Below, piece by piece: positions 8,936 through 18,014 of a stretch of 64,000 nucleotides of DNA. The notes under the pieces are model-generated. The model did not search any database. It was not told the DNA's origin and saw only the letters and a program-made list of their open reading frames with translations. Where the stretch lies: the NCBI GenBank assembly GCA_903922605.1, contig CAIXUG010000072.1, positions 1 to 64,000 on the forward strand, in the 5' to 3' direction. The translations under genes and the position numbers were made by a program. Origin of the DNA: an uncultured Verrucomicrobiota bacterium. GTDB taxonomy: Bacteria; Verrucomicrobiota; Verrucomicrobiia; Limisphaerales; UBA9464. Within the stretch, counting starts at the first letter, position 1. Each line of letters begins with the position of its first letter.

Positions 8936-9259
8936 CTATTGACGGCCACGCTCCAAAACGAATCGGTATTTCGCCACGCCGCGTTCATACTTTATGTTGT
9001 AGTGAACGGCGGTTCCGTTGGACTGGATCACCTCCAGCCACTGATAGGGCGCCCCAGGTTCGATGCATGTCGGAAGCAGGGAATTGGTGGTGGCGGGCAC
9101 GGCGTAATGATTCGGCCCCATTTGCTCCAGAGAATCGGAAATGATCCGTGCTCTTTGACGGTTTCGATGCCGGGGCAGGAGCACCTGGTCGTCCAGCAGG
9201 CCGAGCAGGAGGATGGCCGTCACGCTTCCCAGCACTATTTTGGTGGTTCTTGAAAGCAT
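8936..9259 (-). CDS. Small membrane-anchored protein of unknown function
   Basis: A 107-residue protein with a short basic N-terminus and a single hydrophobic helix (IVLGSVTAILLLGLL), then a soluble domain with aromatic residues (QWLEVIQSNG, YNIKYERG). I do not recognise it. It lies about 60 bp upstream of nadA on the same strand. Codon use and composition look like those of neighbouring genes, but an open frame of this size in high-GC DNA could arise by chance, hence the moderate confidence. Confidence 0.5.
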   Translation of the reverse strand: MLSRTTKIVLGSVTAILLLGLLDDQVLLPRHRNRQRARIISDSLEQMGPNHYAVPATTNSLLPTCIEPGAPYQWLEVIQSNGTAVHYNIKYERGVAKYRFVLERGRQ

Positions 9260-9321
9260 TGGCCAGACGGTCAGAAACAGCGGTGTCTTCTCCTTTCGGG
9301 TCTTCTGGGCTTGGCGCCGCT

Positions 9322-10323
9322 TCAGCCGCGCGCCGAAATCTCCAGCATCCGCTCGATGGGCAGGCGGGCGCGTTCCAAGATCTCACGCGGCAGCTCGATG
9401 CGCGGGGCGAGGTTCACCATGCAGTCGTGCAGCTTCTCCAGCGTGTTCATCTTCATGAACCGGCACTCGTTGCAGGCGCAGCGGTCGGTGGGCGCGGGAA
9501 TGAAATTCTTGTCCGGGCACTCCTTCTTCAGGCGGTGCAGCATCCCGGCCTCGGTGGCGATGATGATGTCCTTGGCCGCCGTCCGTTTGCACCAGGTGAC
9601 CATCTTCTCGGTCGAGCAGACCTCGTCCGCGAGCATCCGGACCGCCTTGGGGCACTCGGGGTGCGCCACCACGGGTGCCTCGGGGTATTGTTGGCGGATA
9701 CGGGTGATTGCCTGGTGGGTCCACTCGACGTGGACGTAGCAGTCGCCCTTCCACAGGGTCATCGGCCGGCCCGTCTGTTCCATCACCCAGCCGCCGAGGT
9801 TCTCGTCGGGTACGAAGAGGATGTCCCGGTCCTTGGGGGCGGCGTTCACGATCTTTACCGCGTTGCCGCTGGTGCAGATGCAGTCGCTGAGGGCCTTCAC
9901 CTCGGCGGAGCAGTTGATGTAGGCGATGGTCCAGAAGTTCGGATTCGTATCCTGTAGCGCCTTCAGCTTCGGGCCGGGACAGCTTTCCTCCAGCGAGCAG
10001 CCCGCGTCCTTGTCCGGCAGGATGACGATTTTGCCGGGATTCAGGATCTTCGCGGTCTCCGCCATGAAGTGGACTCCGCAAAAGACGATCACGTCCGCGC
10101 TGGTCTTGGCGGCGTGTTGGGCCAGGCCGAGCGAATCGCCCACGACATCCGCGACATCCTGGATTTCCGGCACCTGGTAGTTGTGCGCCAGGATAACGGC
10201 GTTGAGCTTCCGCTTCAGCGTCAGGATGTCTTGGGACAGGGAATCCAGCTGCTCCGGGGGCAGGACGCGACGCAGTGCGAAGCGATCGACACCGGCGGGC
10301 TGGATTTCAGGCGCATTGAACAT
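9322..10323 (-). CDS. nadA: Quinolinate synthase
   Basis: Condenses iminoaspartate with dihydroxyacetone phosphate to quinolinate, the first committed intermediate of de novo NAD synthesis. The 333 residues show the family blocks ILAHNYQ, GDSLGLAQ, VFCGVHFMAET, HPEC, ATEAGM and CNECRFM. Cysteines C82, C224 and one of C284/C287 are the likely [4Fe-4S] ligands. The protein is of the usual length and needs no start correction. nadB and nadC are not in the window. The NAD kinase gene nearby acts later in NAD(P) metabolism but is on the other strand, so the proximity is probably coincidental. Confidence 0.95.
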   Translation of the reverse strand: MFNAPEIQPAGVDRFALRRVLPPEQLDSLSQDILTLKRKLNAVILAHNYQVPEIQDVADVVGDSLGLAQHAAKTSADVIVFCGVHFMAETAKILNPGKIVILPDKDAGCSLEESCPGPKLKALQDTNPNFWTIAYINCSAEVKALSDCICTSGNAVKIVNAAPKDRDILFVPDENLGGWVMEQTGRPMTLWKGDCYVHVEWTHQAITRIRQQYPEAPVVAHPECPKAVRMLADEVCSTEKMVTWCKRTAAKDIIIATEAGMLHRLKKECPDKNFIPAPTDRCACNECRFMKMNTLEKLHDCMVNLAPRIELPREILERARLPIERMLEISARG

Positions 10324-10410
10324 GGCCGGAAGGTAAACGGTCAGCCGGAAAGGCCAAATGCGAAACGGATTGTGATTGCGCTGACCGGCCAGGCATCCGG
10401 TCGCACGGCC

Positions 10411-10440
10411 AAAGAAAAAGGCCCGGCCGAAGCCGGGCCT
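10411..10440 (-). terminator. Rho-independent terminator of the lectin/Ig repeat gene
   Basis: Read on the minus strand, AGGCCCGGCTTCGGCCGGGCC forms a perfect stem with a short loop and is followed by TTTTTCTTT. It lies about 35 bp after the stop of the long minus-strand gene at 10474 and before nadA, so nadA is not simply read through from that gene. Confidence 0.85.
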
Positions 10441-10473
10441 GATATGGGCGGTGAGGCCTGTGCGTTGCCTTGC

Positions 10474-13400
10474 TCAGGGAGCCGAACGGGTCCGGTAGAA
10501 CTTGGCCGGGGCCGTGGTCGGAACGGTGAAGGGGCTGGTTGCGCCTGCCACGTCATTATAGGTGCCGTTAACCGTCGTCGATTCCGTGAGGACGCCGGTG
10601 TAGGTGATGACCGGGGCGGTCGCCGTGCCACCTAGCGACAGGGTGGCTGGAGCAGCTGCCGTACTGGTGCTGATGGCGAGGTCATCCACGAAGTGGTTTT
10701 CGTTGAGGCCGCCGGTGCGCGCACCGAGGCCGAAACGACCGCCCGCGATGCCCGCATAGCCGGGCAGGGGCAGGCCAAGGAAGACCACCTCGTTGTCGAA
10801 GACGACATCCAGGGTGCCCTCGGGTTTCACCTGGATGACGACGTCCACATAGTTGCCGAGGGTGTCGAACAGTGCCGCCGGCACCAGTTTGACGGCGACC
10901 GAGGCACCGCCGAAGTAGATTTCAACGTCAGGCCCCTCCGGGGGCGTGCCGGCGGGACTGTTGTCAAAGGTGTCGAAACCAACAATGAGGCCGCTGCCCT
11001 CACCGCCTTCGCCGAAGGTCCCGTCGGCCAGGTCGTTCCCCCAGACGAAGCTCATGCCGTCGGCCGGCGGCGTGGTGCCGCCGCCCACCTGGACCTTGAA
11101 CTTGGCCACCATCCCGGTGACGAGGCTGTCACCGGTGGGGTTGTCGATGAGGAAGCCGCCGGCGAGCCCGTTCTCGGCGGTGGTGAGGGAGAGCTTGCCG
11201 CTGTCGCCCGCACCGCCGTTGGCATCGACCACCGCCGACCCAAACACCTGGGTGCCGTCCGGCACGTTGCCATCGTCAAAGTTGAACGTGAGGTTCGGGG
11301 CCGGGGGCGTGATCGTGACCACGGTCAGATCGGCCGCATCGCTGGTGGTGGTGACCTTGGTGGTGCTGGTGGCCACGGCGCGGTACTGCTCACCGCTGTT
11401 GGCGGCGGTCAGCGCCGCGGTGGTGTAGGCGAATCCGGTGGCGTTCGGGATGTCCGAGAAGAGCGAGCCGCCCGCCGGCTTGCGCTGCCATTTCACGGTG
11501 ATGCGGGCCGGGTCATTGACCTGGCACGAAAAGGTGACCGGCGCACCGGCGAGCCGGACCCGGCTGGCCGGCTGCTGGGTGAAGGCGGGGGTGACGTTCT
11601 GGGCGACGGTGGTCTTGATGGCCACATTGTCGACCCACTGGTTTTCGTTGAGGCCACCCGTACGGGCGCCGATTCCGAAGCGCCAGCCGCCCACCGCCGT
11701 GAAGCCCGGCAGCTGCAGGTCATGGATGATGACCTGGCCATTGTAGGCCACGTTGACCAGGCCGCCGAGCTTGACCTCGACCAGCACCTCGGCGAACTGG
11801 TCGCCTGTCTCGATCAGGCTCAGCGGCACCTTGACGTCCTGTAGGAAGGCGCCTTTCCACTTCACACCGATGGCGGGGGCTTCGCCACCGCCGTTATCGA
11901 AGATGTCGAACGTCACCGCGAGGCCGGTGCCGGCACCCTCTTCCACGTCGCCAAAGGTTCCGCTGGGCACGTTGGAAGCCCAGACAAAGCCGAAGCCATC
12001 GGCGGGCGGCACGGTGCCGCCACCGACGAGCATGTCGAACGCGGCCACAAAGCTTTCGACCGCCTGGCCGGCATCGGCATCGCGGATCACCAGGGAACCG
12101 GTCTGGCTGTTTACCGTGTCCGTGAGGTGCAACGTGCCGTCGCCGGGAAGGTTGGCACTGCCATAGATGACGGTGCCGGCCGGCGCGGTCGTGCCATCAA
12201 ACGTCAGGCTGATATTCGGAGCCGTGGGCCGCGCGAGCGCGATGGCCTGGAGCGACACGTCGCTGCTGGTGACCTGGTTGGCCGCGCCGGTCGCGATCAC
12301 GTGAAACAGCGTGCCGGTATCTGCGGCCGTCGTGACCGGGGTGGTGTAGCTCGCCGAGGTGGCGCCGCTGATGTTCGAAAAAGCCGGGTCGGACGGCCCC
12401 TTTTTCTGCCATTGGAACGTCGTGACGGTCGGATCATTGACGGCGACGGTGTAAGTGGCCGCCTTGCCCACCAAGACCACGGAGGAAACGGGCTGCTGGA
12501 CGATGACCACCGGGCCGGCATAGAGCGTGGTGGTCAGCTCAATGTCATCCACATAGCAGATCTGGTTGAGTCCGACGGTGCGGGCGGCGAAGGCGAAACG
12601 TCCCCCCGACAGACCGGGGAAGCCGGGGATTTGCACGTTGGCCAGCAGCACCTGGCCATCGTGGATCACATCCACGGTGCCGTCCGCTTTCAGCCGGACG
12701 ATCACTTCCACAAAGGCCCCGGTGGCCAGCTGGGTCACGGGCACCTTTTTGATGGCCAGAACCTGTCCGCCCCACCGCACGTCGACGGCCGGGGCCTCGC
12801 CACCACCGTTGTCATAGTCGTCAAAGGATACCGTCAGTCCGGTGCCCGCACCATCCTCGGCCGCCGGGAATAGCCCCTCGGGAATGTCATTGGCCCAGTT
12901 CAGGCTGAAACCGTCGGCGGGAACATCCGTGCCCGGTCCCATCTGCATCTGGAAGGTGGCGGTGAAAGCGCCGACCGCCTTGCCGTTGTTAAAGTCCTCC
13001 ACGATGAAGGTGGAGTTCTGATCGTTCTGCGGCTCGGTCAGGTGCAGGGATCCTGAGCCACCCACCCCTCCGTCGGTGGTGATGGTGCCCGTGCCAAAAT
13101 TCGTGGTGCCCGCCGGCAGCATCCCATCATTGAAGTCCAGGGTGATGGTCGGCGTGGGCAGGGTGACCGCGACCGTGCTGAGCGTGACCGGGTCGGTGAC
13201 CGCCGTGTTGTCCGGGCCGACCGCCTGCACCTGGTATTGCGTGCCGTTGTCCGCCGCCGTGAGCAGGTCAGTGGTGTATTGGGTCGCCGTGGCTCCGGCA
13301 ATGGCGGTGAAGGCATTTCCGCCCGGAGCCTTGCGGAACCACTGATAGCTCTGCGGCAGGGTGGGATCGTTGACCAGGGCGCGGAAGGTCACCTGACGGC

Positions 13401-14142
13401 CGATGACGCCGGTCAGGTTTTCCGGCTCCTGGATGAAGGACAGCTGCAGCGGCCCGGTGGCGGTCGTGATCGACAGATCATCGATCCAATGTGTTTCATT
13501 CGCCCCGCCTGTGCCCGCGCCGAACCCGAAGCGGGCGCCCACGATGGGCTGATAGCCGGCGATCAGCAGGTTGGTGTAGACCGTGTTGCCATTGTAAATC
13601 AGGTCGATCGTGCCATCAGAATCCAGCTTGACGGACACGTCCACAAAGTTGGTCCCGGTGGCAATGAAACTGATGGGCACCTTGGTATCGGCCACCACCT
13701 GGTTCTGGTAACGGATGCTGATGGAGGGAGCTTCCCCCCCGCCGTTGTCGTAGGTGTCAAACGACACGGTGACGCCGGTGCCGGCGCCGTCTTCCCGCCA
13801 GGTGCCATCGGGCAGATCGCTGGCCATGCAAAAGCTGAAGCCATCCGCCGGCGGCACCGTACCCCCGCCAATCCGGGCCTTGAAGTGGGCCTCAAAACTG
13901 TTCACCCCGTCGGTCGCATCCGGGTCGAGCGGTTGGATCACAAAGCCGCCATTCTGACTGTTGACGGCCAGCGTGAGTTTCAAGATCCCGCCATTGATCT
14001 TGGTGTCGCCGAAGATCTTCGTGCCGGCTGGCACCTTGTTGTCATTGAAATTTGCGGTGAAGGTTCCGGCCAGGGCCGAGGCGGCGGCAAATGTGGCCAG
14101 CGCGCTCTGCCAGGCTAAACGCCAGATGGGTTTTCGGTTCAT
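10474..14142 (-). CDS. Large secreted lectin-like/Ig-like repeat protein
   Basis: A secreted protein of about 1222 residues starting at the ATG at 14142, which is preceded by GGAGGAAA and opens MNRKPIWRLAWQ followed by a signal peptide ending near ASALAG. An earlier in-frame codon at 14208 is less likely. The mature part has four units of roughly 290 residues. Each contains a beta-sandwich reminiscent of L-type lectin or concanavalin folds, with the recurring pattern ADGFSF...GAGTG..VSFD..DNGGGEAP, and then an Ig-like linker (FQWQKKGPSDPAFSNISGAT and similar). The C-terminus ends TAPAKFYRTRSAP. Probably a cell-surface or extracellular carbohydrate-binding or adhesive protein. No catalytic residues are recognised. 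Confidence 0.85.
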   Translation of the reverse strand: MNRKPIWRLAWQSALATFAAASALAGTFTANFNDNKVPAGTKIFGDTKINGGILKLTLAVNSQNGGFVIQPLDPDATDGVNSFEAHFKARIGGGTVPPADGFSFCMASDLPDGTWREDGAGTGVTVSFDTYDNGGGEAPSISIRYQNQVVADTKVPISFIATGTNFVDVSVKLDSDGTIDLIYNGNTVYTNLLIAGYQPIVGARFGFGAGTGGANETHWIDDLSITTATGPLQLSFIQEPENLTGVIGRQVTFRALVNDPTLPQSYQWFRKAPGGNAFTAIAGATATQYTTDLLTAADNGTQYQVQAVGPDNTAVTDPVTLSTVAVTLPTPTITLDFNDGMLPAGTTNFGTGTITTDGGVGGSGSLHLTEPQNDQNSTFIVEDFNNGKAVGAFTATFQMQMGPGTDVPADGFSLNWANDIPEGLFPAAEDGAGTGLTVSFDDYDNGGGEAPAVDVRWGGQVLAIKKVPVTQLATGAFVEVIVRLKADGTVDVIHDGQVLLANVQIPGFPGLSGGRFAFAARTVGLNQICYVDDIELTTTLYAGPVVIVQQPVSSVVLVGKAATYTVAVNDPTVTTFQWQKKGPSDPAFSNISGATSASYTTPVTTAADTGTLFHVIATGAANQVTSSDVSLQAIALARPTAPNISLTFDGTTAPAGTVIYGSANLPGDGTLHLTDTVNSQTGSLVIRDADAGQAVESFVAAFDMLVGGGTVPPADGFGFVWASNVPSGTFGDVEEGAGTGLAVTFDIFDNGGGEAPAIGVKWKGAFLQDVKVPLSLIETGDQFAEVLVEVKLGGLVNVAYNGQVIIHDLQLPGFTAVGGWRFGIGARTGGLNENQWVDNVAIKTTVAQNVTPAFTQQPASRVRLAGAPVTFSCQVNDPARITVKWQRKPAGGSLFSDIPNATGFAYTTAALTAANSGEQYRAVATSTTKVTTTSDAADLTVVTITPPAPNLTFNFDDGNVPDGTQVFGSAVVDANGGAGDSGKLSLTTAENGLAGGFLIDNPTGDSLVTGMVAKFKVQVGGGTTPPADGMSFVWGNDLADGTFGEGGEGSGLIVGFDTFDNSPAGTPPEGPDVEIYFGGASVAVKLVPAALFDTLGNYVDVVIQVKPEGTLDVVFDNEVVFLGLPLPGYAGIAGGRFGLGARTGGLNENHFVDDLAISTSTAAAPATLSLGGTATAPVITYTGVLTESTTVNGTYNDVAGATSPFTVPTTAPAKFYRTRSAP

Positions 14143-14537
14143 AATGTTGCAGTTTTCCTCCGACAAATGACGACGAGTTGACATGGTGAAGACGGGAGTG
14201 CTCACCACGGGAGATTTAATAAGGGCTTAAGGAGTCATCTGCCTGTTTTTGAACCGACTTGGCAAGCCTCAATTCCGTGGAGTCGGGGAGTTTGTGGCCG
14301 GTGGACTGGCTGCCGGGGCCTTCAGCGTCGATGGGGCAGAGAAATATCCGGACGACGGTCCTGCGCCGGGGCGTCGGCGGCGGGCCGGAATCTCCCCATG
14401 AGAGCGGGTCTAAAAAGACAGCAGCGGCGCAGGACGAGCCTGCGCCGCCACCTTCCGCAACCAAGGAACCTTGCCTGAACCCTGGCCGCTTCGAACCAAA
14501 CCCAGCCGCCCATCGGCCGCCGGTCAAAAACCGACCG
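14143..14537. other. Intergenic region upstream of the lectin/Ig gene
   Basis: This gap of about 395 bp holds the leader and presumably the promoter of the minus-strand lectin/Ig gene on its left side, and a terminator for the next minus-strand gene (14412-14449). A sequence TTATTAAAT on the minus strand near 14215 could serve as a -10 region, but I see no convincing -35. Open frames here are short and unlike genes. Confidence 0.5.
14412..14449 (-). terminator. Rho-independent terminator of the 122-aa gene
   Basis: On the minus strand GGCGGCGCAGG pairs with CCTGCGCCGC around a 4-nt loop, and the stem is followed by TGCTGTCTTTTTAGA. It lies about 90 bp past the stop of the gene at 14538-14906. 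The short spacer before the T-run makes it slightly imperfect. Confidence 0.65.
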
Positions 14538-14906
14538 CTAACGGACAGCCTCTACCAACCGCTGCGGGCTCTGAAGCAAACCCAGCAGCGCACGGACAGT
14601 GCATGTGCGCTTGCGCCGTTCCGTAAATTCATTCGCCAGCCGGCGACGTGCCTCCGCCGAATCGCAGGCTAAAAGCTCCTGCGCCAGATTGACCTCGGAA
14701 ACCAGCTGGGATTCCAGGCCGTAACGCAGTTCGAACCATACAAAAACCCGGGCCAGGGGAGGAAAGCCGGCCCAAAAGACGTCCGCCACCGCTTCGTTTG
14801 CGGCAAGTATTCCACGCAGCCCCTCCTCTTCTTCGGGCGAGGTCTGCTGCCAATAGGCGGACCATGCCTGGATGAGGCTCTGTCGGGCTGAAGATTGGCG
14901 TTCCAT
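14538..14906 (-). CDS. Unknown 122-aa soluble protein
   Basis: An all-helical, charged protein of 122 residues (MERQSSARQSLIQAW...) with no signal peptide or membrane segment. I do not recognise a family. The ATG at 14904-14906 is a clear start, and a terminator-like hairpin follows the gene. It may form a two-gene unit with the membrane protein ending at 14932, which is read in the same direction 25 bp upstream. Confidence 0.55.
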   Translation of the reverse strand: MERQSSARQSLIQAWSAYWQQTSPEEEEGLRGILAANEAVADVFWAGFPPLARVFVWFELRYGLESQLVSEVNLAQELLACDSAEARRRLANEFTERRKRTCTVRALLGLLQSPQRLVEAVR

Positions 14907-14931
14907 GGAAAAAAGATATGGGTGGCGATGA

Positions 14932-15300
14932 TCAAGCCGTGGCCGGACTCAGGGCGGCGTCGGAAAGGGCGTTCACCGTCCGCAAGCCAAGCATCCCTTC
15001 CAGCAACCGACAAAGGGTCCGCAGTTTGCGATAATTCAGGATCAGGCCGAGCCCGAACATCAGGGCCACCTTGAGACCCCAAGAGTTGCCGACCAAATCG
15101 TGGATGCCTCCATCGGGGCCTTGCAACAGCATGGCCGAGCCGATGACGACCGTGATCACAAAGTTACGGACAAACGCCAGCACCGCAGTTTTTAGGACAC
15201 TGGAATCATGATAAGAACTATCCTTACCATCGGTAGGCAAAAAAAATCCGGAGTATTTCACCCGGAAAGTGGTTTTGAGGCCTGCCGTTGCGTTCGTCAC
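14932..15300 (-). CDS. Unknown small membrane protein
   Basis: A 122-residue protein starting with GTG at 15300. Two hydrophobic segments are visible, LAFVRNFVITVVIGSAMLL and LKVALMFGLGLILNY, with a short loop between, so it is probably an inner-membrane protein with cytoplasmic tails. No family recognised. The start is uncertain; a later start is possible because the first 35 residues are unremarkable. Confidence 0.5.
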   Translation of the reverse strand: MTNATAGLKTTFRVKYSGFFLPTDGKDSSYHDSSVLKTAVLAFVRNFVITVVIGSAMLLQGPDGGIHDLVGNSWGLKVALMFGLGLILNYRKLRTLCRLLEGMLGLRTVNALSDAALSPATA

Positions 15301-15452
15301 GGCTAAGAAATAGCCCTATTTGCAGTAGTATCGCAATGGCACTTCAGAACCATTTCGACCAATTTTAGGCAGGGTGAGAAAGTCCCTAGGGAGTTAGGAG
15401 TTACGAGTTACGAGTGGCAAGTGATAGGGGCCGCAAAACCGCCCCAAGGGCC

Positions 15453-17801
15453 TCAGTTCACCGGCCGTACGCGGTAGAAATTCGCATCATGCACCACGCC
15501 GTCATCAAAATCGAAGCCGGCGTCCGAACCTTGGAAGTTTACCATGGGTTGCCAGTTCACCGGGGGCACGAGTGAAGAGGTGTTTTCGATGACATAGTTG
15601 ACGCCGGTGACGCCGCTGGCGTGCAGGTGCCACTGGGAAGAGCCATTTTGTGTGATTGTCAGTGTCGGCGCTACCGCGACTCCGGAGGTGACCAACGAGA
15701 GCTGGGTCTGACTGAAATAGGCACTGAAACCCAGGCCGTAACTGGTGTCCTGCCCGAGCAATCGGGCGAAAATCAACTGGACGGTGTAAGTCGTGCCAGC
15801 AGCGAGCGCGTGGGCGGGAATGGTCGCCGTGGTGGCGGTGCCATTCAGCGTGTCCGGCTCCCCTGGACTGGAGGTCTGGTAGACGCTGTTGCCATCCGCC
15901 GTCTGGACCGAGAACTGCACGAAGTCGTTCACCGTGCCGCCGGGGAAGGCATTCCAACGGACAGTATAAGCCGCATTGGGGTCCACCGACTGGATGGCGG
16001 CAAAGTTCAGGACCTGCGGTGCGGCGGGAAATGTGCTGGCTGGCAACGGAAGCGTGACCACGTGTGTGCCCTGGTTGCTCGTGTGAAAGGTCACCGTGTA
16101 GCTGCCCGGCGGATAGTCCCCGTCGAGCCCGGCCTGGGACAGGTATCCCGCGTTGAGCGAAGGGGAGGAATCGCCGTTATCGGTCGTCAATGCGACCTGG
16201 GATCCGCCCGGCAGTTTGAGGGACACGTCGAGCAGGCCGGAACCCGACACATCCGTAAAAGCCTGGAATTTGTACGGCTTGCTGCCGGTCACCGGTGGGG
16301 CGTCCGAGGTCTGGACATAGGCCAGGCCCTTGACCACCCCGAACCGCTTCACGACCGGCGACGTGCCGGTAGTCAGCGGGAACTGGGTCTGACTGAAGTA
16401 GGCACTGAAACCGAGGCCATAGCTGGTGTCCTGCCCGAGCCCGTTGGCAATCAGCACGCGGGCTTGGTACGTCGTGCCGGCGGTGAGGGTGTTGGCGGGA
16501 ATGGTAGCTGCGGTATCCGTGCCATTGAGTGCCCCCGGCTGACCGGGGCCGGGGGTTTGGTAAACACTGTTGCCGTCCGTCGTCTCGACGGTGAACTGCA
16601 CGTAGTTGTTGGTGGTGCCACCGGGAAAACCATTCCACTGGATCGTGAACGCAGCATCGGGATTCACCGACTGGGCGGCGGTAAAGTTCACGATCCGGGG
16701 TGCGGCGGGAAACGTGCTGGCCGGCAACGGGAGCGTGACCGCGTGCGTGCCCTGGTTGCTTGTGTGGAAGGTCACCGTGTAGCTGCCCGGCGGATAGTCC
16801 CCGTCGAGCCCGGCTGGGGACAGATACTTCGCGCTGAGCGAGGGGGAGGAATCACCGCCGCTGGCCGTCAACGCGACCTGGGAGCCGCCCGGCAGGGTGA
16901 GGGACACGTCGAGCAGGCCCGGTGCCGACACATCCGTGAACGCCTCGAACCGGTAGGGCTGGCTGTCGGTCACCGGCGGGGCGTCTGCGGTCTGGACGTA
17001 GTAGAGGCCCTTGACCACGCCGAACGTCTGGACAATGGGCGGTGCGACGGTGGTCAGCGGAGACTGGGTCTGGGAGAAGTGACCGGCATAGGCCGCCACC
17101 CCCTGGCCATAGCTGGTGTTGTTGACCTGGGAAACATGCGCAAAAGTCAGCTGAACCGTGTAGGTCGTACCCGATGCCAGCGTGTTGGCCGGAATGACGA
17201 TGCTGTTGGGTGAGGTTCCGTTCAGTGCGCCCGCTTCGCCGAGGTCGGGGCTTTGGAACACCGAGTTGCCCGAGTTGTCATCCACTTCGAGCCGGACATA
17301 GTCGGCCGCCGTACCGCTGGCGAAGGCATTCCAGCTGAGCGTAAACGGTGCCGATGCATTCACCTGCTGCGCCGCGCTGAAATTCGCCAGCTGCGGGATA
17401 TTGGGATACGCTCCACTGAGGATTACCGGCACGGTCCGGGTGCCATCATGCACGGCTTGGACCGTCAACGTGAAGATGCCGTCGGGAAAATCGCCATCCA
17501 TGGCGGACTGCGTCGCATAGCTTCGCTGCAGCCGCCAGGCGTCATCGTTGCCGTTCAGCGAAAGCGCCACCGCGTCCTTTCCGAGGGCCTGCAAGCTCGC
17601 TCCGCCAATGCTCGTCACGCTGCTGTACGTCACCGAGCTCATGAACCGATAGGGGTTGATGTCGGGCGCCGGCTGGCCGGCGCCCGACTGCTGGTAGCCC
17701 ACACCTTTGACGACCAGCAGTTGGCGGGCATCCTGCGCGTGGAGTTCGACGGCGAAGGCCAGCAGGAGACAAGGCAGAAGGGCTGATTTCGGGTACTTCA
17801 T
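15453..17801 (-). CDS. Secreted triple-repeat protein of unknown function
   Basis: A 782-residue exported protein with a clean signal peptide (MKYPKSALLPCLLLAFAVELHAQ). Three units of about 225 residues follow, each with a 'VVKGLxYVQT...PYRFxAFTDVS' block and a fibronectin-like 'AAPxxxNFTAAQSVNxxAxFTxxWNxFxxGT' block ending in SYGxGFSAYFSQTQ. The last part (about 90 residues, NGSSQWHLHASGV...NFYRVRPVN) is a C-terminal tail of the type found on many secreted Verrucomicrobial proteins. The second and third units are nearly identical at DNA level. No enzymatic motif was found. A surface or matrix role is likely but unproved. Confidence 0.78.
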   Translation of the reverse strand: MKYPKSALLPCLLLAFAVELHAQDARQLLVVKGVGYQQSGAGQPAPDINPYRFMSSVTYSSVTSIGGASLQALGKDAVALSLNGNDDAWRLQRSYATQSAMDGDFPDGIFTLTVQAVHDGTRTVPVILSGAYPNIPQLANFSAAQQVNASAPFTLSWNAFASGTAADYVRLEVDDNSGNSVFQSPDLGEAGALNGTSPNSIVIPANTLASGTTYTVQLTFAHVSQVNNTSYGQGVAAYAGHFSQTQSPLTTVAPPIVQTFGVVKGLYYVQTADAPPVTDSQPYRFEAFTDVSAPGLLDVSLTLPGGSQVALTASGGDSSPSLSAKYLSPAGLDGDYPPGSYTVTFHTSNQGTHAVTLPLPASTFPAAPRIVNFTAAQSVNPDAAFTIQWNGFPGGTTNNYVQFTVETTDGNSVYQTPGPGQPGALNGTDTAATIPANTLTAGTTYQARVLIANGLGQDTSYGLGFSAYFSQTQFPLTTGTSPVVKRFGVVKGLAYVQTSDAPPVTGSKPYKFQAFTDVSGSGLLDVSLKLPGGSQVALTTDNGDSSPSLNAGYLSQAGLDGDYPPGSYTVTFHTSNQGTHVVTLPLPASTFPAAPQVLNFAAIQSVDPNAAYTVRWNAFPGGTVNDFVQFSVQTADGNSVYQTSSPGEPDTLNGTATTATIPAHALAAGTTYTVQLIFARLLGQDTSYGLGFSAYFSQTQLSLVTSGVAVAPTLTITQNGSSQWHLHASGVTGVNYVIENTSSLVPPVNWQPMVNFQGSDAGFDFDDGVVHDANFYRVRPVN

Positions 17802-18014
17802 GGTGGGTACGAGCTGGGCGATCGATTCTGAATGGAATGAAAAGCAGCGCCGCTCGGCTTGAAAAGCAAGTTTCTTTGAGCGCGAGCAGCCTGAACCCGC
17901 AGCCGGTGCTTGGCGGATTGCAGCTCACCGGGTACCTATCGGCCTTGCAGCCCAGCCGTTTTGGATTCCGTTGAAACCCGACCGTCAGGGGAGCGTCTGG
18001 CTTGCGCCGTTGTC

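Noticed and set aside
15621-17213. A 530-codon plus-strand frame over the secreted triple-repeat gene
   Set aside because: It mirrors the repeats of the real gene and has no export signal or domain of its own.
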